DNA from: Eubacteriales bacterium
Lineage (GTDB): Bacteria; Bacillota; Clostridia; Oscillospirales; Oscillospiraceae
DNA length: 58,289 nucleotides
Assembly (NCBI GenBank): GCA_030529725.1
Contig: JAUMWI010000003.1
Coordinates: 23,528-81,816, forward strand
Direction of reading: 5' to 3'
The notes under the pieces were generated by a model, which saw only the letters and a list, made by a program, of their open reading frames with translations, did no database searches and was not told where the DNA came from. The translations under genes and the position numbers were made by a program. This document shows positions 1 through 8,992 of this stretch, piece after piece. Every line of letters begins with the position of its first letter. Within the stretch, counting starts at the first letter, position 1.

Positions 1-2
1 CT

Positions 3-40
3 GTGGGCGGCTAACCGCGCCGCCCACTTTCCTGCTTTTG
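3..40 (+). terminator. Probable terminator of the gene upstream of the window
   Basis: A 9-bp perfect stem (3-11 with 19-27) with a 7-base loop is followed by an interrupted T-rich tract (TTTCCTGCTTTT). It probably ends the gene left of the window, which by synteny may be the substrate-binding lipoprotein of the importer that follows. The T tract is imperfect, so termination may be partial. Confidence 0.6.
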
Positions 41-90
41 CCCATCTGGGTCGAAATGATAAGCTTTTGGGCACATTTTGCAATTTTCCT

Positions 91-119
91 TTGCTTTATT
101 GAAGCAAATGTAGTATACT
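91..119 (+). promoter_or_regulatory. Sigma-A promoter of the nucleoside importer operon, with inverted repeat
   Basis: TTGCTT (91-96), a 17-base spacer and TATACT (114-119) form a good housekeeping promoter. The -35 box is one arm of the inverted repeat TTGCTT-tattg-AAGCAA (91-107), so a repressor could sit over it. The operator role is inference. Confidence 0.7.
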
Positions 120-192
120 AACTGCATGTATGGTTTCTGTCCCCGAGGGCATTTGCGTTCGGGTCATTAAAACGGAGGGAGGGGGATTACCC

Positions 193-1731
193 TTGGAAGC
201 TCAGTATGCAATCGAGATGCTAAACATTACAAAACGGTTCCCGGGTATTATCGCCAACGACAACATCACTTTACAGCTGAAAAAAGGTGAGATCCATGCG
301 CTGCTCGGAGAGAATGGCGCAGGAAAATCCACACTGATGAGCGTGCTGTTCGGCCTGTATCAGGCAGAGGAGGGCGTCATCAAGAAGGACGGTCAGGTGG
401 TTCAGATCAAGGATCCGAACGATGCCAATGCGCTTGGTATCGGTATGGTCCACCAGCACTTCAAGCTGGTGGAATGCTTTACCGTTCTTGACAATATCAT
501 TCTGGGCGTTGAGCCAACGAAGCACGGCCTTTTGCAGAAGAAAGAAGCGCGCGAAAAGGTGCTTGCTCTTTCTGAAAAATACGGTCTGCATGTTGATCCT
601 GATGCACGCATCGAGGACATTACCGTTGGTATGCAGCAGCGCACTGAGATCCTCAAGATGCTCTACCGCGAAAATGAGATTCTCATTTTCGATGAACCGA
701 CGGCAGTGCTCACGCCGCAGGAGATCACCGAGCTGATGCAAATCATGAAGAACCTTGCCGCCGAAGGCAAGTCGATTCTCTTTATCTCCCATAAGCTGGC
801 TGAGATCATGGCGGTCGCAGATCGCTGCTCGGTACTGCGCAAGGGTAGGTATATCGGCACGGTTGAGACGGCGAACACCACGATGGAGGAGCTTTCCGCC
901 ATGATGGTCGGCCGCAACGTCAACTTCCACGTGGAGAAGAAGGAAGCGGAGGTTGGCGAGGTTGTGCTCAACATTGAAAACATGACCGTTGCCTCCAAGG
1001 TACATAAAAACAACGCCGTGAAGAATGTTTCGCTTCAGGTGCGCCGCGGTGAGATCGTCTGTATTGCCGGTATCGACGGCAACGGACAGACGGAATTTGT
1101 CCACGGCCTGACCGGCCTTGAGCCGCTGGTAGACGGAAAGATCACCATGCTCGGCGAGGATATTACCAAAGCGTCGATCCGCCACCGCAATGTGCTCGGC
1201 ATGAGCCATATCCCGGAAGACCGTCATAAACACGGCCTGGTGCTGGATTACACACTGGAGGATAATCTGGTGCTGGAGCGCTATTTTGAGCCGGAATTCA
1301 CCAACAAGGCTGGCTTCCTGCGCCGTGATAATATCCGCACTTATGCGGAGCGGATCATTGAGGAATATGATGTCCGCTCCGGTCAGGGCCCCATTACCAT
1401 CGCCCGTTCCATGTCCGGCGGCAACCAGCAAAAGGCCATTGTCGGCCGCGAAATTGATAAAGATCCCGAGTTGCTTGTCGCTGTACAGCCGACCCGCGGC
1501 CTTGATGTCGGTGCCATCGAATATATTCACAAACAGCTTGTCGCCCAGCGCGATGCCGGTAAGGCGGTGCTGCTCGTGTCTCTCGAACTTGACGAGGTCA
1601 TGGATGTTCCCGACCGTATTCTCGTAATGTACGAGGGTGAGATCGTCGGTGAGCTTGACCCGAAAACGACCACACAGGAAGAGCTTGGCCTTTACATGGC
1701 CGGCGCGAAGAGGGATGAGGTGATGGCATGA
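193..1731 (+). CDS. nupO: Nucleoside/simple-sugar ABC importer, double-domain ATPase
   Basis: ATP-hydrolysing subunit of a BmpA/Nup-type ABC importer, carrying two ATPase domains in one 512-residue chain. Domain 1 has Walker A GENGAGKST and Walker B ILIFDEPTAVLT. Domain 2 has a degenerate Walker A (GIDGNGQTEF), signature MSGGNQQK and a Walker B ending in VQPTRGLD instead of a DEP; one degenerate site is usual in this carbohydrate/nucleoside class (COG3845). The TTG start at 193 follows a GGAGGGAGGGGG ribosome site; an in-frame ATG at 130 has no such site. The gene overlaps the next permease by 4 bases (ATGA). Homologues in Bacillus and Lactococcus take up purine or pyrimidine nucleosides; the exact substrate here is inferred. 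Confidence 0.9.
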   Translation: MEAQYAIEMLNITKRFPGIIANDNITLQLKKGEIHALLGENGAGKSTLMSVLFGLYQAEEGVIKKDGQVVQIKDPNDANALGIGMVHQHFKLVECFTVLDNIILGVEPTKHGLLQKKEAREKVLALSEKYGLHVDPDARIEDITVGMQQRTEILKMLYRENEILIFDEPTAVLTPQEITELMQIMKNLAAEGKSILFISHKLAEIMAVADRCSVLRKGRYIGTVETANTTMEELSAMMVGRNVNFHVEKKEAEVGEVVLNIENMTVASKVHKNNAVKNVSLQVRRGEIVCIAGIDGNGQTEFVHGLTGLEPLVDGKITMLGEDITKASIRHRNVLGMSHIPEDRHKHGLVLDYTLEDNLVLERYFEPEFTNKAGFLRRDNIRTYAERIIEEYDVRSGQGPITIARSMSGGNQQKAIVGREIDKDPELLVAVQPTRGLDVGAIEYIHKQLVAQRDAGKAVLLVSLELDEVMDVPDRILVMYEGEIVGELDPKTTTQEELGLYMAGAKRDEVMA

Positions 1732-2870
1732 AGAAAAAGAATCTTTTAAAGTCCAATGCGGTGCAGTCGCTGCTTGCATCACTCATCTGTATTGCTCTGG
1801 GTATGCTTGTTGGCTATATTGTCCTGCTGTTTATCAATCCGTCCGGTGCCAGTGAGGCGATTGTCGATGTCATGAAGAACTTCTTCAACTTCTCGTCTCC
1901 TGCCAAGCAGGTGCAGCGATTCGGAAACACGATCGCAAAGACCGTTCCGCTGCTGATGTGCTCGCTGAGTATTCTCTTTGCCTACAAGGTGGGTCTCTTT
2001 AACATTGGTGCCGCCGGTCAGTATGTTGCCGGTGCCTGCGCGAGTCTCTATGCTGCGCTTGCGTGGGGATGGAGCTGGCTGCCGTGCCTGCTGCTTGCCA
2101 TTCTTGCCGGCGCAGTCATGGGCTTCTTTGTCGGTTTGCTCAAGTCTTACTGCAATGTTAACGAGGTCATTTCCGGCATTATGCTCAACTGGATCGCACT
2201 CTACACGGCCAATATGATCCTCACGAAGGTCAAGGAGGTCGCAAGTCCCTACACCATGTACCTCAACGAGGTGAATGAGTCTGCATTTCTCCCGTCTCTC
2301 GGCCTCGGAAGATTTTTCAACAACAACCAGTATGTCACCATTGCTGTGCCGCTGGCAATTCTCGTTGCCGTTGCTGTGCAGATCGTACTGGACCGCACGA
2401 GGTTCGGCTATGAGCTTAAGGCAACAGGCAACAACAAGAATGCTGCCAAGTACTGCGGTATGGCGGAAAAACGAAATATTATCCTCGCTCTGATGATCTC
2501 CGGCGCACTCTCCGGCCTCGGCGCGGCACTGCTGTATCAGACCGGCTATATGCGCTGGGAGTGCACGCAGTCCTCCGTTCCGGGCATGGGCTTCAACGGT
2601 ATTGCCGCGGCATTCCTCGGCGGACTGAACCCGATCGGATCGATATTTGCTTCCTACTTTATCCAGCACATTACCGACGGCGGTGCATACGTCGATAAGA
2701 GCATGTACTGCTCCCAGATCTCCGATCTGATCTCGTCTGTCATCATTTATCTGTGCGGCTTCGTGCTGTTCATTAAGTTTACCATGAACAAGATGATCGC
2801 AAAGCGTGAAGAGAAGGCTGCGAAGGCTCTGGCTGCACAGGCAGAATCCAAGGAAGGAGGCGAGAAATAA
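1728..2870 (+). CDS. nupP: Nucleoside-type ABC importer permease 1
   Basis: Multi-spanning permease of 380 residues from the BPD_transp_2 family (YufP/NupP-like), the longer of the two membrane subunits in this class. The sequence is dominated by hydrophobic helices, and FNIGAAGQY in the middle of the protein is characteristic of the family. The C-terminus is a charged, Ala/Lys/Glu-rich tail. The start overlaps the ATPase stop (ATGA) and its stop touches the next start (TAATG), so the three genes are translationally coupled. It should form the membrane channel as a heterodimer with the next gene product. Confidence 0.9.
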   Translation: MKKKNLLKSNAVQSLLASLICIALGMLVGYIVLLFINPSGASEAIVDVMKNFFNFSSPAKQVQRFGNTIAKTVPLLMCSLSILFAYKVGLFNIGAAGQYVAGACASLYAALAWGWSWLPCLLLAILAGAVMGFFVGLLKSYCNVNEVISGIMLNWIALYTANMILTKVKEVASPYTMYLNEVNESAFLPSLGLGRFFNNNQYVTIAVPLAILVAVAVQIVLDRTRFGYELKATGNNKNAAKYCGMAEKRNIILALMISGALSGLGAALLYQTGYMRWECTQSSVPGMGFNGIAAAFLGGLNPIGSIFASYFIQHITDGGAYVDKSMYCSQISDLISSVIIYLCGFVLFIKFTMNKMIAKREEKAAKALAAQAESKEGGEK

Positions 2871-3808
2871 TGCTGCTGCTGATTCAATACACACTGATTT
2901 TCTCGTCCGTCCTGCTTCTGGTCGCACTCGGTGGCTGCATTTCCGAGCATTCCGGTGTTATCAACCTCGGACTTGAGGGCATCATGGTCATCGGTGCGCT
3001 CGGCGGTGCGCTCGTCATGCGCAACCTCCAGACAAACTCCGCGTTTGTCATGATCCTGCTGGTCATCCTCGCTGCAGTTCTTGCCGGTATGGCATATTCC
3101 TCACTGCTCGGTGTCGCCTGCATTAACTTTAAGGCGGACCAGACCATTGTCGGCACCGCACTCAACATGCTCGGCACTGCCGGTGCCACGGTGTTTGTCA
3201 AGGCGATGAACACCGCTGCCAACCCCGATGATGTTTCCTCCACCATTCAGTATATCGAGCCGAAGAAGATGTTCCTCTTCAAAATCGGCAGCCTGGAGCT
3301 CAACTGGTTTATGGTGGTGGCGGTTCTTGCGCTGATTGCGGTCTATGTGATGCTCTATCACACAAAGTTCGGCCTGCGCCTGATGGCGTGCGGCGAGCAT
3401 CCGCAGGCGGCGGACAGTGTGGGCATCAACGTACTCAGGATGCGTTGGTCCGGCGTGCTGATTTCCGGCGCACTCGGCGGCCTCGGTGGCATCACCTATA
3501 TTCTGGCCGGTGTTTCCGAGTGGAAGTTTGAGAACGGTGTGGCAGGCTTTGGCTTCCTTGCTCTTGCGGTCATGATTTTCGGCCAGTGGAAGCCGACACG
3601 CATTGCGCTCTCCGCGCTTTTGTTCGGTCTGTTCCGCGCACTCTCAAATGTCTATGTCGGTATCCCCTTCATGTACGCGCTCAATATTCCCAGCGGTATC
3701 TACAACATGATGCCGTACATCGTTTCCCTCATTGTGCTTGCGTTCACCTCCGGACACTCCCGTGCGCCGAAGGCAGAGGGCATTCCCTACGACAAGGGAC
3801 AGAGATAA
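2870..3808 (+). CDS. nupQ: Nucleoside-type ABC importer permease 2
   Basis: Second permease of 312 residues (YufQ/NupQ-like, BPD_transp_2). SGVINLGLEGIMVIGA near the N-terminus is the conserved family motif, followed by several hydrophobic helices and a cytoplasmic loop with a GEHPQAADSVGIN motif matching the ATPase-coupling region of family members. It begins within the stop codon of permease 1. This is the last gene of the operon; a strong hairpin with a T tract lies just after it, inside the convergent ylbJ gene. Confidence 0.9.
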   Translation: MLLLIQYTLIFSSVLLLVALGGCISEHSGVINLGLEGIMVIGALGGALVMRNLQTNSAFVMILLVILAAVLAGMAYSSLLGVACINFKADQTIVGTALNMLGTAGATVFVKAMNTAANPDDVSSTIQYIEPKKMFLFKIGSLELNWFMVVAVLALIAVYVMLYHTKFGLRLMACGEHPQAADSVGINVLRMRWSGVLISGALGGLGGITYILAGVSEWKFENGVAGFGFLALAVMIFGQWKPTRIALSALLFGLFRALSNVYVGIPFMYALNIPSGIYNMMPYIVSLIVLAFTSGHSRAPKAEGIPYDKGQR

Positions 3809-3809
3809 C

Positions 3810-4742
3810 TCAAAATACCCGATAAGAAACCACCCATGCAAGCGGTACGGAAAGTACCGCTTGCATTATTTTTCCGCGCCAGTACCAGCGTGTGGACAAC
3901 GTGGACGTGTCGAGTACGCTGAGTGTCTGTGCATGGACGCTCAACCCGCCCCATGCGAGCAGCACCGCGCAAAGAGTAAAACCCAAGCGCGAGCAGGAAA
4001 GTGCCGCAACGCCATTGGAAAGCTCTACAAAACCAAGCAGCAGAGGATAAAACGGATGGCAGGACGCAGAGGACGGAAGCAGCAGCAGGAGAAGCCGCAG
4101 CAGCACCATAAAGAGGACGACAAAGGCACAGACGTTCAGAATGCCTGAGAGAGAACTCTGTACTGCGGCGGGGATAATAGAGACGGAGAAAGCGTCGGAC
4201 GAAGAAGCTTTTTCCGCGCGGCGCGTCTGAGCGCGATGCGGCAGGTCACGGCACAGAATAATGCCGGTCAGAATGGCAGAGACGACATGGACGAGATAAA
4301 GGTAAAGTCCTGTACGCGGGGAGTGAAATACAGCACCGGCGCACATGCCGAGAATGAAACCGGGGCCGGCATTGTTGCAAAATCCCAAAAGATGCTCGGC
4401 TTCCTTGCGGGGAAGCGTACCGGAGGCGAACAGCTCGGCGACTGTGCGCGCACCCACTGGATAGCCGCCCAATAAACCGAGTGTCAGCGCACTTGCGCCT
4501 GCACCGCTGAGGCCGAAAAGCGGACGCATCACACCGCGAAGCGCATAGGAAAAGTCATTGGCAGCACCGCAGGAGATGAAGAGGGAGGAAAGTGCAAAAA
4601 ACGGGAAGAGCGACGGAATGATCGTTTGAAAACAGAGCGTCATGGCATCACGTGCGGCCTGCGCACTTTGCGTGGGAAACAGCAGCAGCCCTGCAGCGCA
4701 CGATGCGATCAGCACAAAAAAGAGAATTTTGCGAAGCTTCAC
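3810..4742 (-). CDS. ylbJ: YlbJ/SpoVV-like sporulation membrane protein
   Basis: Integral membrane protein of 310 residues with the nucleoside-recognition (Gate) fold of the YlbJ family. In Bacillus subtilis YlbJ (SpoVV) is made in the mother cell and is needed to move dipicolinic acid into the developing spore. Visible features are an N-terminal membrane segment, the motif TIIPSLFPFFALS, and the GLLGGYPVGARTVAEL and FCNNAGPGFILG motifs typical of the family. Start is GTG at 4742, 7 bases after GGAGG. It is divergent from yqfC, also a sporulation gene, and its last 20 or so codons carry the terminator of the facing operon. Confidence 0.88.
   Translation of the reverse strand: MKLRKILFFVLIASCAAGLLLFPTQSAQAARDAMTLCFQTIIPSLFPFFALSSLFISCGAANDFSYALRGVMRPLFGLSGAGASALTLGLLGGYPVGARTVAELFASGTLPRKEAEHLLGFCNNAGPGFILGMCAGAVFHSPRTGLYLYLVHVVSAILTGIILCRDLPHRAQTRRAEKASSSDAFSVSIIPAAVQSSLSGILNVCAFVVLFMVLLRLLLLLLPSSASCHPFYPLLLGFVELSNGVAALSCSRLGFTLCAVLLAWGGLSVHAQTLSVLDTSTLSTRWYWRGKIMQAVLSVPLAWVVSYRVF
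3836..3875 (+). terminator. Terminator of the nucleoside importer operon, inside ylbJ
   Basis: A 13-bp perfect stem (3836-3848 with 3854-3866), a GGAAA loop and a TATTTTT tract form a classic intrinsic terminator for the plus strand. It lies entirely within the last codons of ylbJ on the other strand. Confidence 0.85.
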
Positions 4743-4886
4743 GAAAACACCTCCGCGAAAATCTATGCGCCGACTTTGAAATAATTCAGCCTGTCAAAAA
4801 ACATACCTTTGCCGGATTTTCGGGAAGGAAGATAGTGTGAAAGAAACCCAGGAGGGGGTGTCTTTCACGGTTTTGATCATAAGTTT

Positions 4887-4939
4887 TGCAGCTTGTCGAA
4901 AGGACTTTTTCGACAAGCTGCATTATTGTCCGCGCGGAC
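4887..4939. repeat. Long hairpin plus palindrome upstream of yqfC
   Basis: A perfect 15-bp inverted repeat (4887-4901 with 4908-4922, 6-base loop) is followed 5 bases later by the 12-bp palindrome GTCCGCGCGGAC (4928-4939). It lies in the 249-base divergent region between ylbJ and yqfC. There is no T run, so it is not a normal terminator. Function unknown; a leader structure or operator is possible. Confidence 0.65.
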
Positions 4940-4991
4940 AGGCAAAAAATAAACGGTCGGGACATAGAGTTTTCCGAAAGGGGAGTGGGCA

Positions 4992-5267
4992 ATGGAACGC
5001 AAAGAGCAGATGCTCACACGCATGGCGGAGATGTTCGATCTGCCGAGCGATCTGGTGGCAGGTCTGTGCCATATGGAGCTTTTGGGGGATCGGCAGTTCT
5101 TCCTGGAGGGGCATGAGGGAATCTTATCCTATGCTTCGGAGCAGATCGACATCAGTACCGGTGCGCTGATCGTGCGCGTCAAGGGACATGACCTGCTGCT
5201 TCGCAGCATGACGGACAATGAGGTGCGGATCCAGGGGAAAATCGAATGTGTGGAATATGTGCGGTAA
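4992..5267 (+). CDS. yqfC: YqfC/YabP-family sporulation protein
   Basis: Small 91-residue protein of the YabP/YqfC family. In Bacillus the gene is expressed in the mother cell under sigma-E together with yqfD; its molecular role is not well defined. The body with GILSYASEQIDISTGALIVRVKGHDL matches the family's beta-rich core. A GAAAGG-type ribosome site precedes the ATG. It is the first gene of a block whose order (yqfC, yqfD, phoH, ybeY, era, recO) is conserved in Bacillota, which supports the call more than the short sequence alone. Confidence 0.88.
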   Translation: MERKEQMLTRMAEMFDLPSDLVAGLCHMELLGDRQFFLEGHEGILSYASEQIDISTGALIVRVKGHDLLLRSMTDNEVRIQGKIECVEYVR

Positions 5268-5285
5268 CGGACGGGAGTGAGCGGA

Positions 5286-6491
5286 GTGCTGAAAAAGACA
5301 GTCAACCTTTTGCGCGGCAGTGTCCACGTGCGCGTGGAAAGTGCGTGGCCGGAGCGCATTCTGAACCTCTGCTCTGTCCGGCATATCGAACTGCGTGAGC
5401 CACGCTGGCACAGCGCGAGTGAGCTGTCGTTTTCCGTTGCCCGACGGGATTTTCCCGCTTTCAAGCGGGCGATTGCTAACACCGATGCGCAGTGGAGTCT
5501 GGAACGCAAGGAGGGTGCTCCGTACTTTCTCGGACGCTTTCGCCGCCGGCATGCACTGCTTGCGGGGCTTGCTGTGTTTGTGTCACTGCTGATCGTCAAT
5601 TCACTTTTTATCTGGGACTTTGAGGTTTCCGGCAACGACACCGTTCCAACAGAAAAAATTCTGCGTGTGCTTGCCAAAAACGATGTGCATCGCGGCACGT
5701 TTGCTCACTCATTCCGCACACAGGACCTGTGCAATCATGCGCTGCTCGACCTGCCGGAGCTTTCGTGGCTGACCGTCAATGTGCGCGGCTGCCGCGCCTA
5801 CGTTGTCGTGCGCGAACGAGAGGTCGTGCCGGAAGTTGTCAACGAGCGGCAAAAAACGAATGTGGTCGCGGGGCACAGCGCACTTGTCACGCGCGTACTG
5901 GCGCTGGACGGACGCGCCATGGTGCAGAAGGGCGCCGTGGTGCAGGAGGGACAGCTTTTGATTTCGGGCGTGGTGGAGACGGGCGGCGCGGAAAATCCGA
6001 GTGTTGACACACGTATCCTCTCCGGACGCGGCGAGGTCTGGGGACGGACATGGCGCGAGCTATCCGTGAAAATTCCGCTTGACTACGAGGCAAAAAGCTA
6101 TACCGGACGGGAAATCCGCAGGAATGCGCTGCGTTGGGGCGAAAAAAGATTAAAAATCGGAAAAGAATGTAGCAATATCGGGGTAAACTGTGATAAAATA
6201 GTCAATCAAACAGAATGGACGATCGCCGGCGGCTTTGCGCTGCCGATCACATGGGAAACGGAAGTCTATCTCCCCTATGAAACGGTGATGCTCACGCGGA
6301 CGCATGAGGAAGCAGAAGCACTGGCGCGCGCGGTGCTCGAAGAGCATCTTAGCGAACTTCTCGGTGGGGACGGCAGCGTGACGAAAACACAATTCACCTC
6401 TGCGGAGCAGGGAAATCTGCTTCTTGTGACAATGAGCGCCGAGTGTTTGGAACAGATTGGGGTAGAATTGCCGATCCCTATGAACGAATGA
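5286..6491 (+). CDS. yqfD: YqfD sporulation protein
   Basis: About 401 residues, the usual size of the YqfD family, a single-pass membrane protein needed for efficient sporulation in Bacillus. A transmembrane segment lies around residues 85-105 (ALLAGLAVFVSLLIVNSLFIW), followed by the external part with FEVSGNDTVPTEKIL, a POTRA-like start. GTG at 5286 sits 8 bases after GGGAG; an upstream in-frame GTG at 5277 overlaps that ribosome site and is less likely. Between yqfC (18-base gap) and phoH (19-base gap), so probably one transcript. Confidence 0.88.
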   Translation: MLKKTVNLLRGSVHVRVESAWPERILNLCSVRHIELREPRWHSASELSFSVARRDFPAFKRAIANTDAQWSLERKEGAPYFLGRFRRRHALLAGLAVFVSLLIVNSLFIWDFEVSGNDTVPTEKILRVLAKNDVHRGTFAHSFRTQDLCNHALLDLPELSWLTVNVRGCRAYVVVREREVVPEVVNERQKTNVVAGHSALVTRVLALDGRAMVQKGAVVQEGQLLISGVVETGGAENPSVDTRILSGRGEVWGRTWRELSVKIPLDYEAKSYTGREIRRNALRWGEKRLKIGKECSNIGVNCDKIVNQTEWTIAGGFALPITWETEVYLPYETVMLTRTHEEAEALARAVLEEHLSELLGGDGSVTKTQFTSAEQGNLLLVTMSAECLEQIGVELPIPMNE

Positions 6492-6510
6492 ACTTTTAGG
6501 AGGATACCAT

Positions 6511-7476
6511 ATGGAGCAGCGCATCAGCATTGAACGAATGGAACAGGCGGTCAATATTTTCGGCTCGTTTGATGAAAACGTGCGTCTCATTGAGACAGAA
6601 TTTCATGTGATGGTCGCCAACCGTGAGGGCGAGCTGCGCGTGAGCGGTGAGCCGGAGGATACGATTCTCGGCTGCAAGGCACTGCAGGCACTGCTCACGC
6701 TTTCCAATCGCGGTGAGCCGATCACGGAGCAGAATGTGCGCTATGTCATCGGACTTGTCCGCGCCGGACAGGAGGACAAAATCGCAGAGCTGACGCAGGA
6801 TGTCATCTGCATCAGCTCCAAGGGCCGTCCGATCAAGCCGAAAACCATCGGCCAGAAGCGGTATGTGGATTCGATCCTGCACAACACCGTCACCATCGGC
6901 GTCGGTCCTGCCGGTACGGGAAAGACGTATCTTGCTGTCGCCGCGGCGGTCGCGGCGTTCCGTGAGCGTAAAATAAACCGCATTATTTTAACGCGCCCTG
7001 CGGTGGAAGCAGGAGAGCGGCTCGGCTTCCTGCCGGGTGACCTGCAAAGCAAGGTCGATCCGTATCTGCGCCCGCTGTATGATGCGCTGTTTGATATGCT
7101 CGGCGCAGAAACGTATCAGAAGTATTTAGAGCGCGGCAACATTGAGGTCGCGCCGCTTGCCTATATGCGCGGCCGCACACTGGACGACAGCTTCATTATT
7201 CTGGATGAAGCGCAGAACACCTCCTGCGAGCAGATGAAGATGTTTTTAACGCGCATGGGCTTCGGCTCAAAGATGGTCATTACCGGCGATGCTACGCAGA
7301 TCGACCTGCCTGCAGATAAAATGAGCGGATTGAAGCAGGCAGTGCGTGTGCTGCACGATGTCGAGGGCATCGGCATTTGTGAGCTGAACGATCAGGACGT
7401 GGTGCGTCATGTGATGGTGCAGCGCATCATCCGCGCCTATCAGGACTATGAGGATGCCAGAAACAAAAAGAGATAA
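6511..7476 (+). CDS. phoH: PhoH family ATPase
   Basis: Cytoplasmic P-loop ATPase of 321 residues related to the helicase part of superfamily 1. Walker A is GPAGTGKTYL, Walker B is FIILDEAQNTS, and the GDATQIDLP motif follows; all three are conserved in PhoH proteins. The exact cellular substrate is unclear; linkage with ybeY and era across Bacillota points to RNA metabolism. The start has a clear AGGAGG (6499-6504) upstream. It ends 13 bases before the ybeY start. Confidence 0.93.
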   Translation: MEQRISIERMEQAVNIFGSFDENVRLIETEFHVMVANREGELRVSGEPEDTILGCKALQALLTLSNRGEPITEQNVRYVIGLVRAGQEDKIAELTQDVICISSKGRPIKPKTIGQKRYVDSILHNTVTIGVGPAGTGKTYLAVAAAVAAFRERKINRIILTRPAVEAGERLGFLPGDLQSKVDPYLRPLYDALFDMLGAETYQKYLERGNIEVAPLAYMRGRTLDDSFIILDEAQNTSCEQMKMFLTRMGFGSKMVITGDATQIDLPADKMSGLKQAVRVLHDVEGIGICELNDQDVVRHVMVQRIIRAYQDYEDARNKKR

Positions 7477-7489
7477 AGAGGACAGAAAA

Positions 7490-7987
7490 ATGGAAGAAAT
7501 CAAGAATTTAGTCACGGTCGAATCCGATGTGGACGAGCTTCTGGACGATGAGCTTGCCAAAATGCTGGAGGAAACGGTCAACACCGCACTTACGCTCGAG
7601 GGCGTGGAGGTACCGTGCGAAGTGAATATCCTGCTCACGGACGACGAGGGGATCCGAGAGGTCAACCGCCAGATGCGCGGAGTTGACAATCCCACGGACG
7701 TTCTGAGCTTCCCGATGTTCGATTTAAAACCCGGTGAGCATCCGACCGAGGAGGACAAGGACCCCGGTGCAGATACCGTGCCGCTGGGCGATATGTGCAT
7801 CTCCGTCGAGCGCGCGCAGGCACAGGCATGCGAGTTTGGTCATTGCTTCGCCCGCGAGATCAACTACCTCTGCGTCCACTCCGTGCTGCATCTGCTCGGC
7901 TACGATCACATGGACGAGGGCCCCATGAAGGCGCAGATGCGCGAGCATGAGGAAAAGGTCATGAAGGTGCTTGATCTTGCCCGATGA
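7490..7987 (+). CDS. ybeY: YbeY rRNA maturation endoribonuclease
   Basis: Metal-dependent RNase of 165 residues needed for 16S rRNA 3'-end processing and ribosome quality control. The zinc motif HxxxHxxxxxH is present as HSVLHLLGYDH, and the VDNPTDVLSFPM motif typical of YbeY precedes it. Start ATG 7490 follows AGAGGAC; an in-frame ATG at 7448 would overlap phoH and has no ribosome site. Compared with Bacillus, the genes yqfF/pgpH, dgkA and cdd that usually lie in this block are absent here. Confidence 0.95.
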   Translation: MEEIKNLVTVESDVDELLDDELAKMLEETVNTALTLEGVEVPCEVNILLTDDEGIREVNRQMRGVDNPTDVLSFPMFDLKPGEHPTEEDKDPGADTVPLGDMCISVERAQAQACEFGHCFAREINYLCVHSVLHLLGYDHMDEGPMKAQMREHEEKVMKVLDLAR

Positions 7988-8037
7988 GTTGACATAATAC
8001 AAAATGTTCCATAAAACAAAAGATGGAGGATCACCTG

Positions 8038-8934
8038 ATGAACATTACGAAAACCGCCATGATCACGGTCTGCGGACGCCCGAATGTTGGAAAATCCAGC
8101 CTCACCAACGCGCTTGTCGGTGAGAAGATCGCTATTGTATCCAACAAACCGCAAACGACGCGCAACCGTATCTACGGCGTGGTCAATCATGGGAACACGC
8201 AGCTCGTGCTGCTCGATACGCCGGGCTTCCACAAAGCGCACAACCGTCTCGGTGACTACATGGTCAAGGTCACGCGCGAGAGCATTGCCGATGTGGATGC
8301 GGTGCTGCTGCTTGTGGAGCCGGTGGCGCACGTCGGCACGCCCGAAGCGGAGCTGATCGAAAAGATCGCTCAGAGCGGTGTTCCTGCCATTTTGTGCATC
8401 AACAAGATCGACACCATCGAGAAGAAAGAAGATCTGCTTGCCGTCATTGCCGCGTACAGCGAGGCATACGCGTTTGACGCGATCATTCCCATCTCCGCGC
8501 ACACGCAGGACGGCTTGGACGAATTGCTCGCGGAACTGAAAAAGTACGCTGCCGAGGGGCCTCAGCTCTTCCCGGACGGCATGACGACCGATCAACCTGA
8601 CCGTCAGGTCGTGGGCGAGATCGTGCGCGAGAAGATGCTGCGCAATCTGGACAAGGAGATTCCGCACGGCACGGCGGTGGAGATCACGCGCTTTATCGAG
8701 CGCGACGACGAGGTCATTGAGGTGGACGCCACGATCTACTGCGAGAAGGCGAGCCATAAGGGGATCATTATCGGCAAAAACGGTGCGATGCTCAAGAAGA
8801 TCTCGACCGAAGCGCGTCACGACATCGAGCGTTTTATGGGCACAAAAGTCTTTTTGCAGACCTGGGTGAAGGTCAAGGAAAACTGGCGCGATAATCTGAA
8901 CTATATTCACTCTTTCGGCTACAAGGACGAGTAA
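8038..8934 (+). CDS. era: GTPase Era
   Basis: Essential GTPase of 298 residues that binds 16S rRNA and helps assemble the small ribosomal subunit. G1 is GRPNVGKSSL, G3 is DTPGFHK, G4 is NKID; the C-terminal KH RNA-binding domain contains GIIIGKNGAMLKKI. ATG 8038 is 7 bases after GGAGGA and is preferred over an in-frame ATG at 8023 that overlaps the ribosome site. A small yqzL-like gene and recO follow, as in Bacillus. Confidence 0.96.
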   Translation: MNITKTAMITVCGRPNVGKSSLTNALVGEKIAIVSNKPQTTRNRIYGVVNHGNTQLVLLDTPGFHKAHNRLGDYMVKVTRESIADVDAVLLLVEPVAHVGTPEAELIEKIAQSGVPAILCINKIDTIEKKEDLLAVIAAYSEAYAFDAIIPISAHTQDGLDELLAELKKYAAEGPQLFPDGMTTDQPDRQVVGEIVREKMLRNLDKEIPHGTAVEITRFIERDDEVIEVDATIYCEKASHKGIIIGKNGAMLKKISTEARHDIERFMGTKVFLQTWVKVKENWRDNLNYIHSFGYKDE

Positions 8935-8992
8935 GTTTTACCAGCCATAATGGCGGTATGTTTTGTGCATGCTATTGTCAGAGGTGATCGGC

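Noticed and set aside
3732-4148. A 138-codon plus frame opposite ylbJ
   Set aside because: Shadow frame antisense to ylbJ; basic, Gln/Arg-rich product without a ribosome site.
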